Source of the DNA: Methylomicrobium lacus LW14
GTDB lineage: Bacteria; Pseudomonadota; Gammaproteobacteria; Methylococcales; Methylomonadaceae
NCBI RefSeq assembly: GCF_000527095.1
Contig: NZ_AZUN01000001.1
Span: 124,001-188,000 of the forward strand
Direction: 5' to 3'
Length of the DNA stretch: 64,000 nucleotides
Both the position numbers and the translations under genes were made by a program. Of the stretch, positions 53,177 to 61,511 are shown in pieces; the stretch's first letter is position 1; each line of letters starts with the position of its first letter. The notes under the pieces were generated by a model. The model worked only from the letters and a program-made list of their open reading frames with translations. It was not told the origin of the DNA and did no database searches.

Positions 53177-54988
53177 TTATTCGCCCAATGCGAATACCAT
53201 CACGCCGCCGCCTTGCTGGGTATAGTGCGCGAGTTCCTTGAAGGCGCCGACCGCGCCCAGACCGGCAGTTGGATCCTGCAGGTCGAACACCAGGCCGACG
53301 CCCGGCCAGCCGCCGACGCCGTAGTAAATCGCGACATACTGCTTGCCGTCATGTCCGTAGGTGATCGGGTGGCCGATGACGCCGGACGGCAGTTTGAATT
53401 TCCACAATTCCTTGCCGTTGCGCGAATCCAGCGCCTTGATGTAGCCGTCCAGCGTGCCATAGAACACCAGGTCGCCCGCGGTCGCCGTCGTGCCGCCCCA
53501 GACCGCGAATTTTTCCTGCACTTCCCATTCGAATTTGCCGGTTACCGAGTTCATCGCCTTGACCTGGCCCAGGGTGCCTTTCGGACCCGGATACATGTTC
53601 AAGGTCGCGCCGACGAAGAACTGGCCTGCGCGGTAAGGCAGCATGAACGGTTCCCAGTCCATGCAGATATGGTTGGTGCCCATGAAGAACAGGTTCTTTT
53701 CCGGATCGTAGGATTCGATGCCCTGGTTGTGGTAGCCCATCGCCGACGGGCAGATGCCCTTGGCTTGATGATCCATGTGGGTTGAGTATTCCGGGTCGCG
53801 GACCGGCAGGCCGGTTTTCAGGTCGACATGTTTGACCCAGTTGACGGTGTCGTCGATCTTGAAGGCGTTGACCAGGTCGCCGTTTTCACGGTTCAGGGTA
53901 TAGACCAGGCCGTTACGATCCGGGTGGGTCAGCAATTTGGTCATTTTGCCGTCGACCATCTGCTCTGACAGGCCCATGTAGTTGACGCCCGCGTAATCCC
54001 ATTCGTCATGCGGCGTCTTCTGATAGCCGAACTTGGCCTCGCCGGTGTCGATGTCGCGGCCCCAGATCGTCATCGTCCATTTGTTGTCGCCAGGACGCAT
54101 GGTTTCGTTCCACGGCGCGGGGTTGCCCGATCCGTAGTAGAGCATGTCAAGGTCAGGGTCGAACGCATACCAGCCCCAGTTGGTGCCGCCGCCGATCTTC
54201 CAGGCGTCGCCTTCCCAGGTTTTCAGGCCCAGGCCGAACTGGCCGTAGTGTGGATTGGCGCTGTTGAAATCCTTCGCCAGCTTGATGTCTTCGTCAGGCC
54301 CTGTCGCATAGACGCGCCAGGCCTGTTTGCCGTCCTTGATGTTATAGGCGGTGGCGTAGCCCCGGACGCCCAATTCGGCGCCGGAAGTGCCGACGATCAC
54401 CTTATCTTTGGCGACGAACGGCGCGACGGTCAACGTCGAACCCATTGCGATGTCGGAGTTTTCCATCTTCCAGAGCATCTCGCCGGTTTTCGCGTGCAGC
54501 GCGACGACATTGCCGTCCAGCTGGTTCAGGAAGATAGTCGCCGGATAGTCCGGGCCCGCCGGCGCATAGGCCACGCCCCTATTCACCACGTCGCAGCAGG
54601 CGACCGCGCGCGCGGCAGGATTTTGCTTCGGCTTGTATTGCCACAATATCTTGTCGGGATTGTTCAAATCGATCGCATAGACATTGTTCGGATAGGGCGT
54701 ATGCACATACATGATGCCGTCGACGACCAGCGGTCCGCCTTCATGGCCGTTCAATACGCCGGTCGAAAACGACCACACCGGTTTCAAATGATGGACGTTG
54801 CGCGTATTGATCTGGGTCATCTTGCTGAAATGGGTCGAGCCGTAATCCTTTGTCTGCATGACCCAGTTGCTGTCTTCTTTCGACAGCCTGTCCAGTTCTT
54901 TATTGGCCTCTGCCGGCAGCGCGGCCGCCAGAAACGCGCCGCCGCAAAGGACTGACGCGACGGTGCGGGTGAGTTTGGAAATCCGCAT
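53177..54988 (-). CDS. mxaF: Methanol dehydrogenase large subunit (calcium type)
   Basis: A 603-residue periplasmic PQQ quinoprotein that oxidises methanol to formaldehyde. Signal peptide about 1-27 (ALPAEA), eight W-motif beta-propeller, adjacent Cys pair AVACCDV (about 129) that forms the rare disulfide ring, and catalytic region HDEWDYAGVN. The Ala after WDY marks the Ca2+ MxaF type; lanthanide XoxF enzymes have Asp there. The ATG at 54988 has GGAGGGG upstream; the earlier frame to 55081 is not supported. First gene of the operon. Confidence 0.97.
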   Translation of the reverse strand: MRISKLTRTVASVLCGGAFLAAALPAEANKELDRLSKEDSNWVMQTKDYGSTHFSKMTQINTRNVHHLKPVWSFSTGVLNGHEGGPLVVDGIMYVHTPYPNNVYAIDLNNPDKILWQYKPKQNPAARAVACCDVVNRGVAYAPAGPDYPATIFLNQLDGNVVALHAKTGEMLWKMENSDIAMGSTLTVAPFVAKDKVIVGTSGAELGVRGYATAYNIKDGKQAWRVYATGPDEDIKLAKDFNSANPHYGQFGLGLKTWEGDAWKIGGGTNWGWYAFDPDLDMLYYGSGNPAPWNETMRPGDNKWTMTIWGRDIDTGEAKFGYQKTPHDEWDYAGVNYMGLSEQMVDGKMTKLLTHPDRNGLVYTLNRENGDLVNAFKIDDTVNWVKHVDLKTGLPVRDPEYSTHMDHQAKGICPSAMGYHNQGIESYDPEKNLFFMGTNHICMDWEPFMLPYRAGQFFVGATLNMYPGPKGTLGQVKAMNSVTGKFEWEVQEKFAVWGGTTATAGDLVFYGTLDGYIKALDSRNGKELWKFKLPSGVIGHPITYGHDGKQYVAIYYGVGGWPGVGLVFDLQDPTAGLGAVGAFKELAHYTQQGGGVMVFALGE

Positions 54989-55297
54989 AGTTCCCCTCCA
55001 AGGGTTATATTTATGTACCTGAATTTGAGAAGCCTGGACCGGGCGCATCGGTAAAATTAGACACACAGCTTTCTTGATCAAAACGGTTGCACCAAGGCGC
55101 GGGTCCGAGCTGGCAACATGGTATCCGAGCGGTCTGGGTATAGGTTACGGAATAAACCTGCAATTCGATTAGGCAAAAATCCTCAAAAAACCGAGAAAAA
55201 TTCCTGAAATTGCTTTTTTAACGCGGGTCGGGAAGAATTCCCGAGGCGTCTGCCCTGAATTCGGGCAACATAGAAGGATCGAATGAGGGAGTATGTG
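54989..55297 (-). promoter_or_regulatory. mxaF upstream region, shared with divergent regulator gene
   Basis: About 310 bases between the divergent mxaF and response-regulator genes, so it must hold both promoters. A candidate sigma-70-like mxaF promoter on the minus strand is TTGATC (55081-55076), 16-base spacer, TAATTT (55059-55054). Upstream is an AT-rich stretch with A/T runs at 55167-55217 that could bind regulators. The promoter call is by eye and weak. Confidence 0.4.
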
Positions 55298-55948
55298 ATG
55301 GACAAAATCAATGTCTTGCTGGTCGACGATCATGCGGTCGTGCGCACCGGCTATAAAACCTTTCTGGCCTTATCCGAGCGGATAGGCGCGATTCATGAAG
55401 CGGATCGCGGCGAAATGGCCTGCCAGCTCTACAGCCGGCATCAACCGGACATCGTGGTGATGGATTTGTCGATGCCGGGCATGAGCGGGCTCGAAACGAT
55501 ACGGCGCCTGATCAGCCGAGATCCGCGCTGCAAGATCCTGGTATTCAGCATTCACGACGAGCTGGTCTATGTCTCGCGCGCGCTCAAGGCCGGCGCCAAG
55601 GGCTACATTACCAAAAACAGTACGCCCGACATCCTGATCGCGGCCGTCGGCGCGATCGCGCAGGGCGGCATTTACATCGATCCCGAACTGGCGCAGCAAC
55701 TGGCCATGTCGATGGCGGCCGGACAGGATGAATCGGCAAAGCTCAAACGGCTGTCGCCGCGCGAATTCGATGTTTTCTGTTTACTGGCGAACGGCTATAC
55801 CGCGAAAGAGGCCGCCGAGAAACTGTGTCTGAGTTACAAAACGGTGTGCAACCACGGCACCGCGATCAAGGAAAAGATGGAGGTGAAAACCGCGGCGGAA
55901 CTGGCCATGCTGGCGGGACGGCATGGCTTGATCAATGTACTTGATTGA
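55298..55948 (+). CDS. LuxR-type response regulator, MxaB-like
   Basis: A 216-residue regulator: receiver domain (INVLLVDDHAVVRTGYKT; phospho-acceptor Asp in VVMDLSMPG, about 54) and C-terminal helix-turn-helix (LSPREFDVFCLLANGYTAKEAAEKL...KTVCNHGTAIKEKMEV). GAGGGAG lies 7 bases before the ATG at 55298. Divergent from mxaF and without adjacent kinase; MxaB-type regulators control mxa expression in methylotrophs, so this is the likely local regulator. A close paralogue lies at the other end of the operon (44188-44970). Confidence 0.85.
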   Translation: MDKINVLLVDDHAVVRTGYKTFLALSERIGAIHEADRGEMACQLYSRHQPDIVVMDLSMPGMSGLETIRRLISRDPRCKILVFSIHDELVYVSRALKAGAKGYITKNSTPDILIAAVGAIAQGGIYIDPELAQQLAMSMAAGQDESAKLKRLSPREFDVFCLLANGYTAKEAAEKLCLSYKTVCNHGTAIKEKMEVKTAAELAMLAGRHGLINVLD

Positions 55949-55969
55949 GGCTTGTTTCGGCAAAGACGG

Positions 55970-56000
55970 TTCCCGCCGGCTAATGACAACCCGGCGGGAA
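55970..56000. terminator. Hairpin between convergent regulator gene and mxaD
   Basis: Arms TTCCCGCCGG (55970-55979) and CCGGCGGGAA (55991-56000) with an 11-base loop. It lies between the 3' ends of two convergent genes and could end both transcripts, although no T-run follows directly (a TTTATTTTT string is 13 bases further). Confidence 0.5.
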
Positions 56001-56012
56001 TCAGCCGACGCT

Positions 56013-56543
56013 TTATTTTTCGACTTTGGCCTTTAAGCCGTCCAGGCCGTTCTTCAAAAATGCGATGACCGCTTTGACGGCGGCCGCGTCGCTCAGGTTT
56101 TCCGGCGGCGTGTTGCCGGTATCGCCGCGGTAAAAGCGGCTCTTCAGGGTCACCACCGTGGTGCCTTCGGCCTCGCCCGGCTTGACCTGGATTTCCATCG
56201 AGTAGGAACTGGTCGGAAACGCCTCGACGTTTTCTTTCTTGAGCCGGTAGCTGTATTCATGGTCCTTGTCGCTGTAGAAATCCAGCTCCTCGACCAACTG
56301 GCCGCCGTTGTGCAGGGTCAGGGTGCGGATTCCGCCAGACTCGTGCTTGCCGTCGCCGGAGCTTTCCTTCACATCCGGATGCCAGTCGGCGATGGCATCG
56401 AATTGCTTGACCGCGTCCCAGACCTTATCGACGGGTGCGTTGATGGTAATGCTTTCCAGCCCCTTCTGCGGGGTGGGGCCGTGCGCTATCGCGGCAAATG
56501 AAAACAGCAAAATACTCGGCAGAATGATAAAAAAGCGCTTCAT
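56013..56543 (-). CDS. mxaD: MxaD-like SRPBCC periplasmic protein
   Basis: A 176-residue exported protein: signal peptide about 1-21 (FFIILPSILLFSFAAIAHG), then an SRPBCC/polyketide-cyclase fold (ITINAPVDKVWDAVKQFDAIADWHP, read at about 32-56; ending in AVIAFLKNGLDGLKAKVEK). MxaD eases the interaction of methanol dehydrogenase with cytochrome cL in Methylorubrum. Its place next to the mxa cluster supports the call. Confidence 0.85.
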   Translation of the reverse strand: MKRFFIILPSILLFSFAAIAHGPTPQKGLESITINAPVDKVWDAVKQFDAIADWHPDVKESSGDGKHESGGIRTLTLHNGGQLVEELDFYSDKDHEYSYRLKKENVEAFPTSSYSMEIQVKPGEAEGTTVVTLKSRFYRGDTGNTPPENLSDAAAVKAVIAFLKNGLDGLKAKVEK

Positions 56544-56708
56544 GATAATGTCCGTGGTTAAATGGATCATTATCAAAAGCTTTGTTGAAAAAATTGAGGG
56601 GATTTTTCCTGATTTGAAAGGGGATTATTCCTGTTTTTACCGGCCAGGCGAAGCGAGTTGATCGGGATGATTTACTGTGCTGCTTGCCTTTCAGGGCGGC
56701 GGGTAAAA

Positions 56709-57500
56709 TCAAGGCTTTTCAATCAATTCATTCTTCAACACGTCAAACGCGTTGAATGCAATATTCAGGCTGAGTTTTAAGTTAATGATACTGGCGAGGG
56801 TGGTACTGGTGAAAATACAGATCATGATGGCGATTTGGTATTTCACCGCTAGCCAAGGTTCGCTTCCGCCCAGAATTTGCCCCGTCATCATACCGGGCAG
56901 CGATACCAGGCCCATGGTCGCCATGCCGGCGATGGTCGGATTGATCGCGGCTTTGACGGCATCGCGAAAGTAAGGTTGCACGGCTTCCCAGCGTGTCGCC
57001 CCCAGCATCAGAAAGGTCGTGTATTCGTTCTCGTTCTTGCGTAGAGCCGAATAGAAGCGTTCCAGCGCGATGACGTTGCCTTGTAGACAGTTGCCGAGGA
57101 TCATTCCCGCCAAAGGCACGATATAACGGGCATCGTAAAAGTGTGTCGGCTGGATGACCAGGACCACCAGAAAAGCGGTGGAGAACAGGATGCTGGAGGC
57201 AATAGCCGAAAAGGTGGCGAGCGCAAAATCACGCACTTTAAGTCCTGCACGGCGCAGAATACTGACATCGGCGACTAACAGCATCATGAGTATCCATAAG
57301 CCATTGAGCCAAGGATCGTTAAGATCGAATAGGATTTTCAGATAGAATCCAACCAGCGCTAACTGGATGCTCATGCGCAGAATGCCGATGCCGATATCCC
57401 GGCTCAAGCGCAGGCCCATCAGCCAGAGCAGTAACCCCGGTAGCAAACAGAGGCCATAGAGAAGCGCCATCTGCGGCAGCGCAATATCAAGTGTTTTCAT
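56709..57500 (-). CDS. fetB: Iron export ABC permease FetB (UPF0014)
   Basis: A 263-residue inner-membrane protein with about seven helices of the UPF0014/FetB family; signature segments VPLAGMILGNCLQGNVIALERF (read at about 127-148) and LPGMMTGQILGG (about 201-212). FetAB exports iron and limits oxidative stress. It overlaps fetA by 14 bases. Confidence 0.88.
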   Translation of the reverse strand: MKTLDIALPQMALLYGLCLLPGLLLWLMGLRLSRDIGIGILRMSIQLALVGFYLKILFDLNDPWLNGLWILMMLLVADVSILRRAGLKVRDFALATFSAIASSILFSTAFLVVLVIQPTHFYDARYIVPLAGMILGNCLQGNVIALERFYSALRKNENEYTTFLMLGATRWEAVQPYFRDAVKAAINPTIAGMATMGLVSLPGMMTGQILGGSEPWLAVKYQIAIMICIFTSTTLASIINLKLSLNIAFNAFDVLKNELIEKP

Positions 57501-58149
57501 GTCGCTTTTCCTGAGTCAATCGACCCGCTTCCAGTCCAAAAACAATATCACAGCGCTCCAGCCACTCCGGGTCGTGAGCGACAGACAGCACAGTCAGATG
57601 AGGATCGGAGAAAACATCGAACACCGCTTGTTTGCTTTCCGCGTCCAGTGCGCTGGTCACCTCGTCCAGCAGATACAATTCTTTTCCCAATAGCAGGCCT
57701 CGAGCCAGCGCAATCCGCTGTTTTTCGCCCCCGGAAATACGGCTGCTTTTCTGGCCTAAAATGTCCACAGGCAGTTGCAGTCGTTGCAATACCTCAATGA
57801 GCTGCCTATCCGTAGGTCGATGCTCGCGATGAGATTTAAATTGAAAAGGTAATAGCAGTGCATCGCGTACGGTTTCAGCCCCCAAAATCGGTTCTTGTCC
57901 GATGTAGGCGGTACAGCTTCGAATCGTCTGAACAGAGGCAGGGGTTAGCGGATTTTCCTGAAAGTAAACCCTGCCTCGTGTTAGAGGAAGGAGACCCAAC
58001 ACGGTTTTCAGTACACTGCTTTTACCGGAACCGGATTTGCCGTAAAACACCGCTTTTTCCCCAGGGAAGAGGGCAAAGCTGATGTCTGATAGAATCGTTT
58101 TTTCATGGACGGTGACCGATACCTGATCGACTCGAATGATAGGGGACAT
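57487..58149 (-). CDS. fetA: Iron export ABC ATPase FetA
   Basis: A 220-residue ABC ATPase: Walker A GKSGSGKS (about 37-44), Q-loop IGQEP, signature SGGEKQR (about 141-147), Walker B LYLLDEVTSALD (about 158-169) and switch His in SVAHDPEWL. Coupled to fetB downstream. Confidence 0.9.
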   Translation of the reverse strand: MSPIIRVDQVSVTVHEKTILSDISFALFPGEKAVFYGKSGSGKSSVLKTVLGLLPLTRGRVYFQENPLTPASVQTIRSCTAYIGQEPILGAETVRDALLLPFQFKSHREHRPTDRQLIEVLQRLQLPVDILGQKSSRISGGEKQRIALARGLLLGKELYLLDEVTSALDAESKQAVFDVFSDPHLTVLSVAHDPEWLERCDIVFGLEAGRLTQEKRHENT

Positions 58150-58186
58150 TAAGTGATTATTCTAAATTGAATTCGTCATGACTGCA

Positions 58187-58207
58187 TTCCCGCGCCGTGC
58201 GCGGGAA
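58187..58207. repeat. Short palindromic repeat upstream of fetA
   Basis: Arms TTCCCGCGC and GCGCGGGAA with a three-base loop, same style as the palindromes at 8276-8304 and 51381-51407 but with a different core. Confidence 0.6.
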
Positions 58208-58269
58208 CCAGAGAAGATTAGGTAAGGCTTGGCCCCGTCTTTCTATTCAAGGCGAGGCGACATCTCGGC

Positions 58270-58488
58270 TTAGATATGATGGGTATGCAGCCCCAATGCC
58301 CTTAGCTGCTCTATTTCTTCGGGTGTCGCGGATACGATCCGATGAAAAGCCCAAGACATGGGGTCGATAGCGTCGCCGTTCTCGGTCACTAAAACCGGGC
58401 GTCCATGACTGCTGGCCGAATGTTCGGTGGTGATTTCGATGTCGCAGTCTGTCGGCTCCTCGTTGGGTAATGCAAATTGCGTTTTCAT
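58270..58488 (-). CDS. Hypothetical small protein
   Basis: A 72-residue soluble protein of unknown function with a His-rich end (LGLHTHHI). AGGAGAAG lies just before the ATG. A gene of this size between fetA and the two-component genes has plausible codon use and a good ribosome site, but no family is recognised. Confidence 0.55.
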   Translation of the reverse strand: MKTQFALPNEEPTDCDIEITTEHSASSHGRPVLVTENGDAIDPMSWAFHRIVSATPEEIEQLRALGLHTHHI

Positions 58489-58577
58489 AGCTTCTCCTCG
58501 TTAAGAATCTCGTAGACGAAAATTTGCGGTGCAAAAAGTTAGAGCGCCGCGCGAGGTTAAAGTGCCTTGCTAGCCGT

Positions 58578-59258
58578 CTAGGAAGCATCCAGCTTGTAGC
58601 CGTATCCGCGCACCGTCTTCAAGAGTTTTAGCTCAAAATCATCATCGACTTTTCGCCGCAACTGGCGAATATAGACATCCACCACATTGGTCAAAGGATC
58701 GGCGCTGTAGCCCCAGACTTGTTCAAGGATTCGGGTGCGGCTCAGCACCTTGCCCTGCATGCGCATTAGGCATTCCAGCAAGGCAAATTCCTTCGGCGTC
58801 AGCTCGATAGGGGTGTCGCCCCGCCTGACTTCGTGCGTTTCCCCATTCAATACCAGGTCGGCTATGCGCAATTCCTTGACTTCGGTTTTGGGTTCGCCGC
58901 CGCGGCGACGCATCAGCGCTTCGATTCGGGCCAGAAGTTCCTCGAATGCGAAAGGCTTGGTCATGTAGTCATCGGCGCCGGAGCGCAGGCCGGCCACCTT
59001 ATCCTGCACCGTATCCCGGGCCGTCAACATCAGAATCGGGGTGTCGACGCCATTGTTGCGTAAATGCTCGCAAATTTCCCTGCCATTCATGATGGGCAAG
59101 CCCAAATCCAGAATGATGGCCTGGAATTGTCCCTCGATTCCCATCGCTATTGCTTCCGGTCCATTCCGTGCCACCTCTACGGCATAACCTTCGGCTTTCA
59201 GCCCGCGCTGAATAAAATCGACGATGCGCTCATCGTCTTCCACTAGCAGAACTCGCAT
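58578..59258 (-). CDS. OmpR-type response regulator
   Basis: A 226-residue regulator: receiver (MRVLLVEDDERIVDF; phospho-acceptor Asp in AIILDLGLP, about 51; KPFAFEELLARI with the conserved Lys) and winged-helix output (IELTPKEFALLECLM, then DVYIRQLRRKVD). Partner of the kinase encoded 24 bases upstream. Target genes unknown. Confidence 0.9.
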   Translation of the reverse strand: MRVLLVEDDERIVDFIQRGLKAEGYAVEVARNGPEAIAMGIEGQFQAIILDLGLPIMNGREICEHLRNNGVDTPILMLTARDTVQDKVAGLRSGADDYMTKPFAFEELLARIEALMRRRGGEPKTEVKELRIADLVLNGETHEVRRGDTPIELTPKEFALLECLMRMQGKVLSRTRILEQVWGYSADPLTNVVDVYIRQLRRKVDDDFELKLLKTVRGYGYKLDAS

Positions 59259-59282
59259 GGTGCCGATACCTATAAAATGAAG

Positions 59283-60896
59283 TTATTTCTGATGGATTGC
59301 ATTGTGATAGGGTTCGACCGAAAGCAGTGGCAGCGTGACCGTGAATGTCGATCCCGAGTTTTCCGCGCTGGTGACGCTGATGCGGCCGCCGTGCGCCTTC
59401 AGGATGGATTTGGCCATCGGCAAGCCGAGGCCCGTGCCGTCCTCGCGGGCATGGAGGGCATTCTGGCTGCGGAAGTGGCGCTTGAAAATGCGCTCCAAAT
59501 CCTCGGCCGGTATGCCTATGCCCTGATCGGTCAGGCTGAAACTGGCTTCGTTTCCGTCCACCCGCAAGGCGACCGTGATGCACCCTCCGGGATTCGAGTA
59601 GCGGCAGGCATTGTCGCCCAAAATGAACAGCACCTGCCTAAGCCGTTGTTTGTCGCCGCGCACCCGCACGGGGCCGGCAGATGCATCCAGGGCAACAGAA
59701 ATCGACTTTTCCTCGGCCATCACCTGAAAATCCTCGACCACGCTGGTCACGAGTTCGGACAGGTCCACGCTATCCCATTCAAATTGCAGGTTGGCGGTTT
59801 CGGTACGGGCCAGAAACATCAGATCGTTGACGTATTTTCCCAATTGCATGGACAACTCGACGATGCGCTGCAAGGCGTCTTTGTATTCCTCGGCCTCGCG
59901 TTCCTGTCCGCGCAGGGTCACTTCGGCCTCACCGCGTATCACGGTGATCGGCGTGCGCAGCTCGTGGCTGATGTCGGCTAAAAACTCCCGCCGTGCAATG
60001 TCCATACTTTTTAATTCTTCATTTAAGCGGTTCAGTTCGAAAGTCCGTTCAGCCACTCTTTTTTCCAGCACCGCGCGTCCCTCGCGCAGTTTATCTTGCT
60101 GAACTTTCAACTCCTCAGCCATTTGATTGAAGTGGCTGGCGAGATAGGCGAATTCATCGCGGGTATCGAGATCGATGCGATGATCCAAATTACCGGAAGC
60201 GATTTCGTCGGTGCCCTTCATCAAGGCTTCGATGGGTTTCCTGACGCCGCGAAGCAGTAATATGCCGGAGGTGAGGCTGAACAGCGCGGCAAGCAGTGAC
60301 GCCAGGATGGCGACCCAACGCGAGTGCGTCACCAAATCTTCCAGCTCTTGCTTGGCTTTGCCGGCTTTTTCGCGTTCGGCGCTGATCGCCGCATCGATCA
60401 GCGGCTGGAATCTTCCGTCGATTTCTTCTTCCGAGAATTTCGACAGTGCCTGCACCGCCTTTTCGATCTGGCCCTGCTGGCGCAGGCGCTCGACTTCGTC
60501 GAAGCGGTATTCGCTGGCATCCAGGAAGGCGGTGAAATGGGCGACTCTTTCCAGTTCGGCGGCTTGCGGCGTTCCATCGTTAGAGTGACTCTCCACGTCT
60601 GTCGTCTTCACCGCAGTGTTTCTAAGCGCCTGCATCGCTTCGTAGAGACGATGCTTGGAGGATTCCACGCCGGCTTCGGCAGTCGGGGCGGTCGTCATCA
60701 GCCTGTCCATGCGCTGTTTGAAATGGCGATAGGCTTCCTGGGACAAGCGCTCATAATGATCGAAAGCTTCATAGGCCGTTTGGCTGCGCTGAAAATAGCG
60801 GGCCACCTGGTTTGATCCCCAATACAGCGCGATGCCTAAAAACAACACGAAACAGAACGAAACGGCGATCGCAATGGCCAAACGGAAACGAAACAT
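59283..60896 (-). CDS. Sensor histidine kinase with HAMP
   Basis: A 537-residue membrane kinase: helix about 5-27, periplasmic helical sensor (about 28-190), second helix (about 193-214), HAMP, coiled coil, HisKA with the phospho-acceptor His in FLADISHELRTPI (about 311), and HATPase with N-box GDNACRYS and GTGLGLPMAKSI. It is complete and should phosphorylate the regulator at 58578-59258. Confidence 0.9.
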   Translation of the reverse strand: MFRFRLAIAIAVSFCFVLFLGIALYWGSNQVARYFQRSQTAYEAFDHYERLSQEAYRHFKQRMDRLMTTAPTAEAGVESSKHRLYEAMQALRNTAVKTTDVESHSNDGTPQAAELERVAHFTAFLDASEYRFDEVERLRQQGQIEKAVQALSKFSEEEIDGRFQPLIDAAISAEREKAGKAKQELEDLVTHSRWVAILASLLAALFSLTSGILLLRGVRKPIEALMKGTDEIASGNLDHRIDLDTRDEFAYLASHFNQMAEELKVQQDKLREGRAVLEKRVAERTFELNRLNEELKSMDIARREFLADISHELRTPITVIRGEAEVTLRGQEREAEEYKDALQRIVELSMQLGKYVNDLMFLARTETANLQFEWDSVDLSELVTSVVEDFQVMAEEKSISVALDASAGPVRVRGDKQRLRQVLFILGDNACRYSNPGGCITVALRVDGNEASFSLTDQGIGIPAEDLERIFKRHFRSQNALHAREDGTGLGLPMAKSILKAHGGRISVTSAENSGSTFTVTLPLLSVEPYHNAIHQK

Positions 60897-60901
60897 GCGT
60901 T

Positions 60902-61489
60902 CTAATTGGCGTCGTCGCTCTGATCCATCTGTTTTTCCATGGACCGTATGGCTTCCAGTTTTTCTCTTAGCAGGCGGTTTTCATCCTTCTTCGATCCCGT
61001 TGTCTCTTTCGGTTCCAGTTCGTCGGGAACCGTTTTATGTTTGCGCTCCACGGTGCCGAGTCTTCTTGACGGATTGCTCATACGTTTTAAGGCTTCCGTG
61101 TGAATGGCGACCAGTTTCCGCGTCCGGTCATCGTTTAGGCGGCCGGAGATCGAGCCAACCCCGTTCAGAATTCTGGGGATGTCGCCGCAGGCATCGGATA
61201 GCAGGCGTCCTATCATCAGGTGTAGCTGAATTCCTTCCCTGGAGGAGCGGGCATCTTTCTGCCGCTTCAGTATTAGCCGGCAGGTCTCGGCGCGTGACGA
61301 GGGGGATATATTGGCCATGGTCGCCCCGAAACCGAGCAGTTCGTCAAAGTCCGACTGTGAATAAGGGTCGTTATAGTTGTAATGGGTGGGGGTATAAGTG
61401 TTCCAGCCGGAATTGAACTCGGCGCAGCCGGTCAGCAGCAAAAGGCCGAGTACTAAGATTGTGTTGCGAATTGAAAGTAATGGCAGCAT
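60902..61489 (-). CDS. QseG-like lipoprotein
   Basis: A 195-residue lipoprotein (lipobox LLLTGC, Cys at about 22). The middle (RAETCRLILKRQKDARSSREGIQLHLMI, read at about 66-93) is helical and the C-terminal half is highly charged, ending in a Lys/Glu/Arg coiled coil. In enterobacteria qseG encodes a lipoprotein beside the kinase QseE/GlrK and controls it; here too it follows a GlrK-like kinase gene. Assigned by position and architecture. Confidence 0.65.
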   Translation of the reverse strand: MLPLLSIRNTILVLGLLLLTGCAEFNSGWNTYTPTHYNYNDPYSQSDFDELLGFGATMANISPSSRAETCRLILKRQKDARSSREGIQLHLMIGRLLSDACGDIPRILNGVGSISGRLNDDRTRKLVAIHTEALKRMSNPSRRLGTVERKHKTVPDELEPKETTGSKKDENRLLREKLEAIRSMEKQMDQSDDAN

Positions 61490-61511
61490 AGAGAGTGGTG
61501 TAGCGTATGGT

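Noticed and set aside
53177..54988. XoxF (lanthanide-type) methanol dehydrogenase
   Set aside because: The catalytic region reads WDYAG, with Ala where XoxF has Asp, and mxaI and the mxaRSACKL genes are present, so it is the calcium-type MxaF.
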